Program-made: the position numbers and the translations under genes
In this document: positions 43,283-52,147 of the stretch, in pieces
Numbering within the stretch: the first letter of the stretch is position 1
Layout of the letters: every line of letters begins with the position of its first letter
Origin: Variovorax saccharolyticus
GTDB lineage: Bacteria; Pseudomonadota; Gammaproteobacteria; Burkholderiales; Burkholderiaceae_C
Reading direction: 5' to 3'
DNA: 64,000 nt
NCBI RefSeq assembly: GCF_030316765.1
Contig: NZ_JASZYT010000005.1
Span: 62,001 to 126,000, forward strand
The notes under the pieces: generated by a model
Seen by the model: the letters and a program-made list of their open reading frames with translations, nothing else
Told to the model about the DNA's origin: nothing
The model's database searches: none

Positions 43283-44722
43283 TCAGAACATGTCGAAGTA
43301 CTCGCGGTGTTCCCACTCGCTGACTTCGAGGTTGAAGCGGGCGATCTCCGCTTCCTTGATGTGGCACAGGTAGTCGACGAAGCTCTTTCCCATCTGGGCG
43401 TTGAGCATCTCGTCGTTGCGAAGACACGCCAGCGCCTCGCCCAGCGAGCGCGGCAGCTGCTCGGCCGGCGTCTCGTAGGGCGCGTCGGCGGACGGACCGG
43501 GGTCCGTCTTGTTGCGCATGCCGTCCAGGCCCGAGAAAAGCTGCGACGCCAGGTAGAGATACGGATTGGCGGTCGGCTCGCCGACCCGGTTCTCGATCCG
43601 GGTCGCGTTCTGGCCGGCGCCGCCCAGCACGCGAAGCATCGCGCCGCGGTTGTCGCGGGCCCAGATCGCGCGGTCCGGTGCCAGCGAGAAGGGGCGGTAG
43701 CGCCGATAGCCGTTGATCGTCGGGCTGGCCAGCGCGGCGGCGCCGCAGGCATGCTGCTTCAGTCCGCCGAGGTAGTGCAGCCCGGTCTCGCTCAGGTCCT
43801 GCCCGTTCTCGGCAGGCATGAAGGCGTTGACGCCGTCGCTCTTGCGGCGCAGCGACTGGTGCAGGTGCCAGCCGCTGGACATCACGTTCGGGATCTTCGG
43901 GCGGCACATGAAGGTCGCGTGGTAGCCGGCGCGCTGGCAGATCTGCTTGATCGCGCTGCGCAGCAGCACCATGGTGTCGGCCGGCAGCACGCCGGCCGTG
44001 GGGCCGAAGGTCAGCTCGAACTGGCTCGGGCCGAACTCGATCTCGAGCGAGCGCAGCGGCAGGCCCAGCGCGATCAGGTTCGAGCGCAGCAGTTCCATCA
44101 CGGCGTCGACCCGGTCGTAGCGCAGCTCGGTCAGGTACTGGTGGCCGTGCGACAGCAGCGACACCCGCGGCGGCTCGCCGGGCTGGCCCGAATCGGCCAG
44201 GCCCATGCGCGCGTCCTCCAGCTTGAAGACATGGAACTCGACCTCCAGGCCGGCGATGAAGTCCAGTCCCATCTCGTCGAGCTGCCCCACCGCGCGCTGC
44301 AGGATCTGCCGCGTGGCATAGGGGCAGGGCTTGCCGTCGGCCATGTAGGCGTCGCACAGGACCCAGCCCGAGCGCGGCGCCCAGGGCAGGACCTTGAAAG
44401 TCGAGGGGTCGGCCACGACCGTGAAGTCGGCGCCGCCCTGGAAGCCCTCGATGGCAAAGCCGCCGCCGGCCGCGAACACCGGGAACACGGTCTTGTGCGA
44501 GGTGTCCTTGGCGAGCAGGGTGGAGGTGAGGTTGACGCCGTCCCACAGCGCGGCGCGGGCTTCGCCGGCGACCAGGGTCTTGCCGCGCAGCAGGCCGTGC
44601 TGGTCGGGCCAGGCGAATCGCACGACATCGACTTCGCCGGCATCGATGCGGCGGACCAGTTCGCGGGCTTGCCTGTGCTGGTCGTCGGACCAGAGGCCGT
44701 GGCGGTCTACGAAGGAGCTCAT
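43283..44722 (-). CDS. Glutamine-synthetase-like gamma-glutamyl ligase
   Basis: A 479-residue glutamine synthetase family protein close to the gamma-glutamylpolyamine/gamma-glutamylanilide ligase branch. The catalytic metal set is intact: LEVEFHVF, EIEFGPSQFELTF, SGWHLHQS and the R-x-E of TRIENRVGEPTANPYLYLA near the C-terminus. The shorter beta-grasp N-terminus also fits this branch. Such enzymes join an amine to glutamate with ATP. It is the second gene of the operon, between the oxygenase and its ferredoxin. In aniline systems the equivalent gene (tdnQ/atdA1) is required for oxygenation. Confidence 0.82.
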   Translation of the reverse strand: MSSFVDRHGLWSDDQHRQARELVRRIDAGEVDVVRFAWPDQHGLLRGKTLVAGEARAALWDGVNLTSTLLAKDTSHKTVFPVFAAGGGFAIEGFQGGADFTVVADPSTFKVLPWAPRSGWVLCDAYMADGKPCPYATRQILQRAVGQLDEMGLDFIAGLEVEFHVFKLEDARMGLADSGQPGEPPRVSLLSHGHQYLTELRYDRVDAVMELLRSNLIALGLPLRSLEIEFGPSQFELTFGPTAGVLPADTMVLLRSAIKQICQRAGYHATFMCRPKIPNVMSSGWHLHQSLRRKSDGVNAFMPAENGQDLSETGLHYLGGLKQHACGAAALASPTINGYRRYRPFSLAPDRAIWARDNRGAMLRVLGGAGQNATRIENRVGEPTANPYLYLASQLFSGLDGMRNKTDPGPSADAPYETPAEQLPRSLGEALACLRNDEMLNAQMGKSFVDYLCHIKEAEIARFNLEVSEWEHREYFDMF

Positions 44723-44735
44723 GGTGCGGGGCCGT

Positions 44736-46061
44736 TCAGGCGGCGGCCAGGCGGGCCGAGGCCCAGTCCGACTTGAGGCGACGCTCGCGGTCGGCGCTCT
44801 GCCAGTAGCCGTCGGTGTTGCCGGCCTCGCCGATGCCGTCGATCGACGGCGGTCCGGTGAGTGCGCCGGCCTGTGCGGCGTCGATCAGCATCGGTGCGCT
44901 TTCGCCGGCCTGCGTGGCCTCGATGGCCTTCACCAGCATGCGGCGGTAGGTGATGATGCCCTTGTCGGTGCTGCCCAGGTGTTCGCGGGTGCGGTCCTGG
45001 ATCGGGCCCTGCGACTCGATCGCCCACTGGTCGTGGACGTTGATGTCGTCGCCCATGCCGGTGTAGGTCTCGGTCAGCTGCTCCTCGACGCTGAAGCCGT
45101 AGTTGTTGCGCTTGTTCTTGCGCGAGGTGTAGTCGGGCAGCTCGTAGAGCTTGAGCCGCTGGTCGCGCATCTGCTGCTTGTCGACCGGGCCCGTGAAGCT
45201 GGTGAAGATCGCATACCAGTAGCAGTGCGTGTCGTCGACCGGCACATGCCATTGCGAGATCGTCATCTCCGCGCTCATCGGGATCACGAAGGCCTGCGGG
45301 AACACCACGTTGGTGACGCGCACGTGGGTCTGGGTCTCAGAGAGCTGGCGCAGCGCGGTCAGGCGCATGCCGTAGTCGGTCGGCTCGACGCTGATGTCCG
45401 GGCGGTCGAACTCGCGCAGCACCTTGGTGATCGGCATGTCCGAGTCGGCCGAGGCGCCCCGGAATTGCTTGCCGTAGCTTTCGGAGGTGTCTGCGTCCTC
45501 GAAGAAGCGATGCAGGTAGGAGGCGTGGGCGGGGTCGATGCCGACCTCGAGCGCCTGCAGCCAGTTGCATTCGAACAGGCCCTTGAAGGCGAAGGTGTGC
45601 GAGTCGGGGGCGACGAAGCAGTCGAACTCGGGGAAGGCCGGCGGCTCGCCTTCCCCGATGTAGGCGAACACGGTGCCGGCCCGCTCGACCACCGGATAGG
45701 CCGACTGCCGGATCCGGCTGCAGAGCTTGCTGCCCACCGGCTCGGCCGGCGTCTCGAGGCAGTTGCCCTTGGCGTCGAACAGCCAGCCGTGGAAGGCGCA
45801 GCGAATGCCGCCGTCCTCGAGGCGTCCGAAGGCCAGGTCGGCGCCGCGGTGCGGGCAGTCGCGGTCGAGCATGCCGAGCTGGCCTTTCTCGTCGCGAAAG
45901 AGGACGAAGTGCTGGCCCATCAGCTGGACCGGCCGGACCGGCCGCGGGCCCGCGAGTTCGTCCGCCAGGGCCACGGGTTGCCAGTAGCGGCGCAGCAGCG
46001 CGCCCGCGGGAGTGCCCCGGCCGACCCGGGTAATGAAATCATTCTGTTCAGCGCTGATCAT
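44736..46061 (-). CDS. Rieske non-heme iron oxygenase, alpha subunit
   Basis: A 441-residue Rieske oxygenase alpha subunit. The Rieske cluster ligands are Cys69, His71, Cys88 and His91 (CPHR...CAFH). The mononuclear iron site is in GIDPAHASYLHRF, with Asp176, His179 and His184. The length and the C-terminal extension match single-subunit oxygenases of the phthalate/phenoxybenzoate/demethylase type without a beta subunit, and no beta-subunit gene is nearby. It is the first gene of the ten-gene operon; GGAG precedes the ATG at 46061. The likely reaction is hydroxylation or dealkylation of a gamma-glutamylated amine, but the substrate is not known. Confidence 0.86.
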   Translation of the reverse strand: MISAEQNDFITRVGRGTPAGALLRRYWQPVALADELAGPRPVRPVQLMGQHFVLFRDEKGQLGMLDRDCPHRGADLAFGRLEDGGIRCAFHGWLFDAKGNCLETPAEPVGSKLCSRIRQSAYPVVERAGTVFAYIGEGEPPAFPEFDCFVAPDSHTFAFKGLFECNWLQALEVGIDPAHASYLHRFFEDADTSESYGKQFRGASADSDMPITKVLREFDRPDISVEPTDYGMRLTALRQLSETQTHVRVTNVVFPQAFVIPMSAEMTISQWHVPVDDTHCYWYAIFTSFTGPVDKQQMRDQRLKLYELPDYTSRKNKRNNYGFSVEEQLTETYTGMGDDINVHDQWAIESQGPIQDRTREHLGSTDKGIITYRRMLVKAIEATQAGESAPMLIDAAQAGALTGPPSIDGIGEAGNTDGYWQSADRERRLKSDWASARLAAA

Positions 46062-46096
46062 GGGTGCTCCATCGAGGTTTGACTGTGGGGAAGCTG

Positions 46097-46110
46097 CATT
46101 GCATGCAATG
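46097..46110. promoter_or_regulatory. GntR/FCD operator candidate CATTGCATGCAATG
   Basis: A perfect 14-base palindrome in the gap between the divergent oxygenase operon and the GntR regulator. Its TTG-N-AT-N-CAA-type core fits operators of the FadR-like FCD subgroup. Further TGCAT and ATTGTT/AACAA half-sites occur at about 46128, 46209-46233 and 46255-46272, so the regulator may bind at several places. Confidence 0.6.
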
Positions 46111-46338
46111 GAATACATTGTTCAAGATGCATCTGTTCCAAGTCAATCATTTTTCGTTCGATCCGGCTCATGAAAGCCATTAGTCAAGGGTTAACACTGA
46201 TTATTCGACGCCTCGTTGCGGTGCATCCAGGCTGCATGAGTGCATTGTTCCCGTGATGCATGCAACAACCGGACCAGACTACCAATGATGTGTGCAGGAG
46301 CCTTAGAATTGCGCCATTCCTCCGCTTTGCCGATACAG

Positions 46339-47073
46339 ATGGACTCCCAACAATCCCGCGTACTGGTGCAACTCCGCGACCTGATCCTCAAGGGCGAGTT
46401 CGTGCCCGGCGAGCGGCTGGCCGAGATCCCGCTGGCGGAAAAGCTGGGTGCCTCGCGCACGCCCGTGCGGCTGGCGCTGACCAGCCTCGAGCACGAGGGC
46501 CTGATCGAGCAGTCGCCCAGCGGCGGCTACCAGATGCGCCGCTTCACCTCGCAGGAGATCGCCGACGCGATCCGCGTGCGCGGCGTGATCGAGGGTTTCG
46601 CGGCCCGCCTGCTGGCCGAGGACGGCGCGTCGCGGCAGTTGCTGCGCGAGTTGCACGAGTGCCTCGACGCCGGCGACAAGGCGGTCAACAAGGCCGAGAT
46701 GAACCTCGACGACTACACGGCCTACGTCGAGATGAACGACCGCTTCCACAAGCTGATCATGGAAGGCTGCGGCAACGTCGCGCTGAAGCGCGTGATGGAC
46801 ATGCTCGACGGCCAGCCCTTCGCCTCGCCCAGCGCGATGCTGCCCATGCAGTCGTCGATGGAGGAGGGCCACCAGTGGATGAAGCAGGCCCATCGCACGC
46901 ACCACGCGATGGTGCAGGCCATCGAACGCGGCCAGGGCTCGCGCGCCCAGGCGCTGGGCGAGGAGCATGTGGAGATCGCGCGCATGAATCTCGAGTACGC
47001 GCTCGAGCGGCCGGAACTCGCGGCCGAGCTGATGCCAGGCATGCGGCTGGTGGCCGGGAAGACGCGCGGCTAG
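46339..47073 (+). CDS. GntR-family (FadR/FCD) transcriptional regulator
   Basis: A 244-residue regulator. The winged helix domain (about 1-75) includes LAEIPLAEKLGASRTPVRLALTSLEHEGLI, and the FCD effector domain follows (about 85-225). FCD domains bind metals and small acids. No good ribosome binding site precedes the ATG at 46339; upstream in-frame alternatives are a TTG near 46308 (AGGAG before it) and ATGs at 46285 and 46240. It is divergent from the oxygenase-transporter operon, which it most likely represses until the substrate is present. Confidence 0.84.
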   Translation: MDSQQSRVLVQLRDLILKGEFVPGERLAEIPLAEKLGASRTPVRLALTSLEHEGLIEQSPSGGYQMRRFTSQEIADAIRVRGVIEGFAARLLAEDGASRQLLRELHECLDAGDKAVNKAEMNLDDYTAYVEMNDRFHKLIMEGCGNVALKRVMDMLDGQPFASPSAMLPMQSSMEEGHQWMKQAHRTHHAMVQAIERGQGSRAQALGEEHVEIARMNLEYALERPELAAELMPGMRLVAGKTRG

Positions 47074-47079
47074 CTCCGG

Positions 47080-48285
47080 CTAGGCGAAAGCCAGCGCGAT
47101 GCAGTAGTCGACCCAGTTCCAGTAGTGGTCGAGCGTGCGTCCCTCGGCGCGTGCCCGTCGCCAGGCGGCGCGATCGAAGCGCGGGTGCTGGTCGCCCTGC
47201 GCCTGGTACTTCTGCTGCAGCCGTGCCGCGTCGAGGCCTTCGTCTCCCAGCAGGTCGGCGGCGACCGATGCGGCCGGCACAGTGGCCGCGGCCGGCGTGC
47301 CGCCGGCTTCACCGGCGGCGGGCCCCGGGTGATCCCAGAAGATCATGTCCCTGCCGCCGTCCTTCGCCTTGAAGAGAGCCACGTCGGCCTGGCGCAGCGA
47401 GTCTTCCGGCGAGCGCGCCGCGCTCAGCCACGCGAGGCCGATCGAGGCCGTGAGCTCGATCTCCGCCACGCCGACCATGAACGGCCGGGCGCCGAGGATC
47501 CTGCGCAGGCTTTCCGCGGCTTCGGAACCCTGCGCCAGCGACACCGACCTGAACAGCACGCCGAACTCTTCGCCGCCCAGCCGGGCCAGCAGGTCGCCGG
47601 GCCGGAGCGTCCGAGCCATCCGGGCCGCCGCCTCGACCAGCACGGCGTCGCCGGCATCGTGTCCGAAGCGGTCGTTGACGGCCTTGAAGAAATCGAGGTC
47701 GACCACGCCGACCGCGTCCGGTACCCCCTCGCCCACCCGTCCCCGGGCCTCGGCCAGGGCGGCCTGGAAGCGCCGGCGGTTGGGCAGTCCGGTCAGGGCG
47801 TCGGTCTGGGCGAGGTCGGTCAGGCGGGTGTTCAGCAGCTCGAGCTCGGCCTGTGCCGTCCGCAGGGCGTTCTCCCGGCCGACCAGTTCGCTGACGTCGG
47901 TCCAGACCGACGCGATGCCGCCTTGCCAGCCCTGCTCCTCGATGCGGTAGAAGCGGCCGCTGCGGGCGCGCAGGGTGACCGGCTGCGGCAGCGGGCCGGC
48001 CGCCTCGTCTTCGACCAGCTGCCGGTACGCCGGCGTGTCGTCGAAGTCCTCGTGGAACTCGCGCCAGTAGTCGCCGCGGCGCTGCCGGGTCTGGATCTCC
48101 GGCACGCCGCTGGCGATGCGCGGGAAGTGCTCGGAAAAGAAGCGCGAGTTCACGTAGACCAGCCGGCCCGCGCCATCGTGCAGGGTCAGGCCGACGTTGA
48201 CGACCGCCATGAGTTCGACCGGCGCGCTGCCCCCGGTGCCGGGGGCGTGCTGCGGGTTCAAGAAGGGCGGGCGGGTGGTTTCCAT
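47080..48285 (-). CDS. Diguanylate cyclase (PAS-GGDEF)
   Basis: A 401-residue cytoplasmic protein with an N-terminal PAS-like sensor domain (about 20-145), a short coiled coil and a GGDEF domain (about 165-320). The active loop reads GGEEF near residue 254, and an RPGD inhibitory I-site lies exactly five residues before it, so the enzyme should make c-di-GMP and be feedback inhibited. A C-terminal tail of about 80 residues, ending in a Trp/Tyr-rich helix, extends beyond normal GGDEF proteins and has no recognised function. It is divergent from a second diguanylate cyclase with about 150 bases between. Confidence 0.84.
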   Translation of the reverse strand: METTRPPFLNPQHAPGTGGSAPVELMAVVNVGLTLHDGAGRLVYVNSRFFSEHFPRIASGVPEIQTRQRRGDYWREFHEDFDDTPAYRQLVEDEAAGPLPQPVTLRARSGRFYRIEEQGWQGGIASVWTDVSELVGRENALRTAQAELELLNTRLTDLAQTDALTGLPNRRRFQAALAEARGRVGEGVPDAVGVVDLDFFKAVNDRFGHDAGDAVLVEAAARMARTLRPGDLLARLGGEEFGVLFRSVSLAQGSEAAESLRRILGARPFMVGVAEIELTASIGLAWLSAARSPEDSLRQADVALFKAKDGGRDMIFWDHPGPAAGEAGGTPAAATVPAASVAADLLGDEGLDAARLQQKYQAQGDQHPRFDRAAWRRARAEGRTLDHYWNWVDYCIALAFA

Positions 48286-48433
48286 CGTTGCGGGGGGCCG
48301 GTTGGAGCGGCGGCCATTGTCGTGCAGCCGCGGATCGGTGCGAGGCCGCCGCGAAATCCAATGCATGGACAATAGGCGCCAACGCCGACCGCTTTCGCGC
48401 CATCCAGTCCATCTTCCCCAGGAAGCCGCACCC

Positions 48434-49879
48434 ATGTCCCTGTCAACCGACCTCGAGTCGATGTTCGATCTGTCGCCCGTCTCCCTCTGGCTGGAGGACT
48501 ACAGCGGACTCAAGGACCTGTTCGACGAATGGCGGGCCGACGGCGTCACCGACCTGGGCGCGCACCTGGCCGCCGAGCCTTCGCGCATCCGCGACTGCAT
48601 GGCCCGCTTCAAGGTGCTGCGGGTGAACCAGCACACGCTGACCCTGTTCGGCGCGCCGAGCCAGCAGGAGCTGCTGGCCTCGCTCGACCGGGTCTTTCGC
48701 GACGACATGGCGGACTCCGTCCTGCACGAACTCGAACAGCTCTGGCAGGGCGCCCTGAGCGCGGAGAACCAGACGGTCAACTACACGCTCGACGGCCGCC
48801 GGCTCGACGTGCAGGTGCGCCTGCGCATCCTGCCGGGCCACGAATCCCGCTGGGACCGCGTGCTGGTGTCGCTGGAGGACATCACGGCCCGCGTCGCCGC
48901 CTATCGCGAACGCGCCGAGGCCGAGCGCCATGCGCGCGACCTGTTCGGCCACTCTCCGGTCTCGCTGTGGGTCGAGGACTTCAGCGCGGTCAAGAAGCTG
49001 CTCGACGACATCCGGCGCCGCGGCATCACCGACTTCACCACCTTCCTCAAGGTGCATCCTGAATTCGTCACCCGCTGCATGCAGGAAATCCGGGTCATCG
49101 ACGTCAACCGCGAGACCCTGCGGATGTTCGGCGCCGCCGACACGCCCGACCTGCTGCGCAACATCACCAAGGTGTTTCGCGGCGAGATGCAGGACTCGTT
49201 CGCCGAACAGCTGCAGGACCTGTGGAACAACAAGACCTCGCAGCAGCGCGAGGTCGTCAACTACTCGCTGAGCGGCGAGCTGATCAACATCCACATGCAG
49301 TTCACCGTGCTGCAGCACCACCTGCAGACCTGGGACCTGGTGCTGGTGTCGCTGGTCGACATCACGGCGCGCAAGAAGGCCGAGGCCTATCTCGAATACC
49401 TCGGCAAGCACGACGTGCTGACGCAGCTTTGCAACCGTGCCTTCTACACCGAGGAACTGCACCGGCTGTCGCGCAAGGGGCCGTGGCCTGTGTCCATCAT
49501 CGCGATCGACCTCAACGGACTCAAGCGCATCAACGACGAGGACGGCCACGCGGCCGGCGACGCCATGCTGCGCCGCGTCGGCGAGGTGCTTTCCAAGGCG
49601 GTCGACGCGCCGGGCTGGCCGGCGCGCATCGGCGGCGACGAGTTCGCGGTGCTGCTGCCGACCACCGACGAGCGCGGCGTCGCCGCGATGCGCGATCGCA
49701 TCCTTTCGCTGCTCGATCTCAACAACCAGTTCCACGCCGGGCAGAGCGGCCACGTCGTCAGCCTCGCGATCGGCGTGGCCACCTGCGGCTCCGGCGACCA
49801 GCTGGAAGCCGCGCTGCTGCGGGCCGACCGCGCCATGTACGAGGACAAGGCGCAGCACTACGCGGGCGACACCACGTAG
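48434..49879 (+). CDS. Diguanylate cyclase with two repeated PAS-like domains
   Basis: A 481-residue protein with two N-terminal sensor domains, about 10-155 and 165-320, that are clear duplicates: SPVSLWLEDYSGLKDL in the first matches SPVSLWVEDFSAVKKL in the second, and both close with DITAR. The GGDEF domain, about 330-475, has an intact GGDEF loop in IGGDEFAVLL. The residues before it (APGW) do not form an RxxD I-site, so it should lack product feedback inhibition, unlike its divergent neighbour. No membrane segment is visible. It is followed 69 bases later by the YccS-like gene. Confidence 0.84.
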   Translation: MSLSTDLESMFDLSPVSLWLEDYSGLKDLFDEWRADGVTDLGAHLAAEPSRIRDCMARFKVLRVNQHTLTLFGAPSQQELLASLDRVFRDDMADSVLHELEQLWQGALSAENQTVNYTLDGRRLDVQVRLRILPGHESRWDRVLVSLEDITARVAAYRERAEAERHARDLFGHSPVSLWVEDFSAVKKLLDDIRRRGITDFTTFLKVHPEFVTRCMQEIRVIDVNRETLRMFGAADTPDLLRNITKVFRGEMQDSFAEQLQDLWNNKTSQQREVVNYSLSGELINIHMQFTVLQHHLQTWDLVLVSLVDITARKKAEAYLEYLGKHDVLTQLCNRAFYTEELHRLSRKGPWPVSIIAIDLNGLKRINDEDGHAAGDAMLRRVGEVLSKAVDAPGWPARIGGDEFAVLLPTTDERGVAAMRDRILSLLDLNNQFHAGQSGHVVSLAIGVATCGSGDQLEAALLRADRAMYEDKAQHYAGDTT

Positions 49880-49948
49880 GACGGCCTGCGGCGCACCGAT
49901 TTCAGGGCCATGGCATGCATCCTGCGATGTCATGGCATGTTCATTTCC

Positions 49949-52132
49949 ATGACCGAACCCTTTGCGCAGCGACTCCACCGGTGGGGCAGGGACCAGGCCC
50001 AGGCGTTTCGCGTGCTGCTCACTCTCGGGACCCTGCTGGCGCTGTGCGGCGCCACGGGCCGGATGGAGGCCGTGACGCCGCTGTTCCTCGGCGCCATCGC
50101 CAGTGCGCTGGCCGAGACCGACGACAGCGGGCGCGGGCGCTATCGCGCGCAGCTGGTCACGCTGGCCTGCTTCGCGGGTGCCGCCTTCGCGGTGTCGGCG
50201 CTGATCGACGCGCCCGCCGTCTTCATCGGCTGCCTGGCGCTGGCCGCCTTCTGGCTCACGATGCTCGGCGCGGTCGAGGCGCGCTACAAGGCGATCGGCT
50301 ATGCCACCCTGATCCTCGCGATGTACGCCACGCTGGGCATAGGCAACCACCCGCTCGCGGGGCCCGGCGAGCGCCACCGCGACCTGTTGCTGCTGCTGGC
50401 GGGCGCCGCCTGGTACGGCGCCTTCTCGGTCGGCTGGTGCGTGGCCTTTCCGGCTCAGCCGGTGCAGGCGCGGCTGGCCAGGCTCTATGCGGTGCTCGGC
50501 CACTATGTCCGCTTCAAGGGCTCGCTGTTCGAGCCGCTGCGCGGCATCGACATCGAGCGCAAGCGGCTGTCGCTGTCGCAGCTCAATGCCGACGTGGTGG
50601 CCGAACTCAACGCCGCCAAGGAGAGCATCTTCAGGCGTATCGGCGCGCGCGCGCCCACCGGCCGGATCGCGCGCTATCGCGGCCTCTACCTGATCGCGCA
50701 GGACGTGCACGAACGCGCGAGCTCGTCGCATGACGACTACAACGCGCTGGCCGACGCCTTCTTCCACAGCGACCTGCTCTACCGCTGCCGGCGCGTGCTG
50801 CACCTGCAGGGAGAGGCCTGCGCGCGGCTGGCGCAGTCGATCGAGCGGCGCGAGCCCTTCGTCGCCGACGGCGCCACGCTGCAGGCGCTGGCCGACCTGC
50901 GCAGCGCGATCGCGCACGAGCGCAGGCAGGCGAGCGAGCCGGCGCGGCAGGCGCTGCTGGCGTCGGTCGAGGCGCTGGCGCGCAATCTCGAGCAGCTCGA
51001 CGGACAACTGGCAGGCGCCGCCGAACCCTTGGCGCGGGCCGGACGCACGGACATGGGCCTGTTCGATCGCTCGCCGCGCTCCTGGCGCGACGCGCTCGAA
51101 CGGGTGCGCGGGCAGCTCACGCCGCGATCGCCGCTGTTTCGCCACGCGCTGCGGCTGGCGCTCGCGCTCGTCGCCGGCTGGGGCGTGATGCGCGTGATCC
51201 ATCCCGCGCAGGGCTACTGGATCCTGCTCACGACCCTCTTCGTCTGCCAGCAGACCTGGGGCGACACCATCTCGCGCATGGGCCAGCGCATCGCGGGCAC
51301 CGCGGTCGGCGTCGTGGTCGGCTGGGCGCTGCTCGACCTGTTCCCCGATCACCGGCTCCAGGCGCTGCTGGCCGTGGTCGCCGGCGTGCTCTTCTTCGCC
51401 ACGCGCAGCACGCGCTACCTGCTGGCGACGGCCTGCATGACGGTGCTGGTGCTGATGTGCTTCAACCAGATGGGCGACGGCGGCATGCTGATCGTGCCGC
51501 GCCTGGTCGACACCGCCATCGGCAGCGTGATCGCGGGCCTGGCCATGGTGCTGGTGCTGCCCCACTGGCAGGCGCGGCGCTTCAACGAACTGGCGGCGGC
51601 GGCGATGCGCAACCAGGCGCTCTATCTGCGCGGAATCGCCGGGCAGTACCGCGCCGGCGCGCGCGACGACCTGGCCTACCGGCTGGCCCGGCGCAACGCC
51701 CATAACGCCGACGCCGCGCTGGCCAGCGCCGTCTCCGAGATGTTCCGCGAACCGGCGCTCGTGCGGCCGCGCGCCGGCGTGGCGCTGCGCTTCCTGATCC
51801 AGTCGCACACCCTGCTGAGCTACCTCTCGGCCCTGGGCGCGCACCGCGTGGCCCTGCCCGAGCCCGGACACGCCGCCGCGCTCGATGCGGTGGCTGCTGG
51901 CGCCGCGCAGGCACTGGAGGAACTCGCGGCGGGCATCGAGTCCGGCTCTGCGCAGACGCTCGAGGCGATGCGTGCCCGGGTTGCCGACGTCCAGGCGCTG
52001 AGCCGGGCCGGGCCGGACGGCGCGGGCGACCCGGCGACGCAGTTGGTGCGCACCGAACTCAGCCTGATCGGGCAGCAGGTCGAGGCCCTGCGCGGCCACG
52101 CGCTGCGGTGGCTGCAGCCGGAGGCCGGCTGA
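49949..52132 (+). CDS. FUSC-family (YccS-like) membrane protein
   Basis: A 727-residue inner membrane protein of the FUSC/YccS family with two membrane blocks, about residues 25-190 and 385-540, each followed by a cytoplasmic helical domain. Related ArAE members export aromatic acids; others are uncharacterised. The second membrane block starts in HALRLALALVAGWGVM and includes the family-like GYWILLTTLFVCQQTWGDTISRMGQRIAGT region. I start at 49949 (MTEPFAQRL); ATGs at 49910 and 49937 are also in frame. It stands alone after the diguanylate cyclase. Confidence 0.82.
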   Translation: MTEPFAQRLHRWGRDQAQAFRVLLTLGTLLALCGATGRMEAVTPLFLGAIASALAETDDSGRGRYRAQLVTLACFAGAAFAVSALIDAPAVFIGCLALAAFWLTMLGAVEARYKAIGYATLILAMYATLGIGNHPLAGPGERHRDLLLLLAGAAWYGAFSVGWCVAFPAQPVQARLARLYAVLGHYVRFKGSLFEPLRGIDIERKRLSLSQLNADVVAELNAAKESIFRRIGARAPTGRIARYRGLYLIAQDVHERASSSHDDYNALADAFFHSDLLYRCRRVLHLQGEACARLAQSIERREPFVADGATLQALADLRSAIAHERRQASEPARQALLASVEALARNLEQLDGQLAGAAEPLARAGRTDMGLFDRSPRSWRDALERVRGQLTPRSPLFRHALRLALALVAGWGVMRVIHPAQGYWILLTTLFVCQQTWGDTISRMGQRIAGTAVGVVVGWALLDLFPDHRLQALLAVVAGVLFFATRSTRYLLATACMTVLVLMCFNQMGDGGMLIVPRLVDTAIGSVIAGLAMVLVLPHWQARRFNELAAAAMRNQALYLRGIAGQYRAGARDDLAYRLARRNAHNADAALASAVSEMFREPALVRPRAGVALRFLIQSHTLLSYLSALGAHRVALPEPGHAAALDAVAAGAAQALEELAAGIESGSAQTLEAMRARVADVQALSRAGPDGAGDPATQLVRTELSLIGQQVEALRGHALRWLQPEAG

Positions 52133-52147
52133 ATCCGGGGGCCTCGC

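Noticed and set aside
48443-52099. Very long open frame of about 1200 codons on the minus strand
   Set aside because: It runs antisense through the diguanylate cyclase and YccS-like genes. Its product is low-complexity, rich in Arg, Gln, His, Ala and Asp, as expected for the complement of high-GC coding sequence, and matches no fold.
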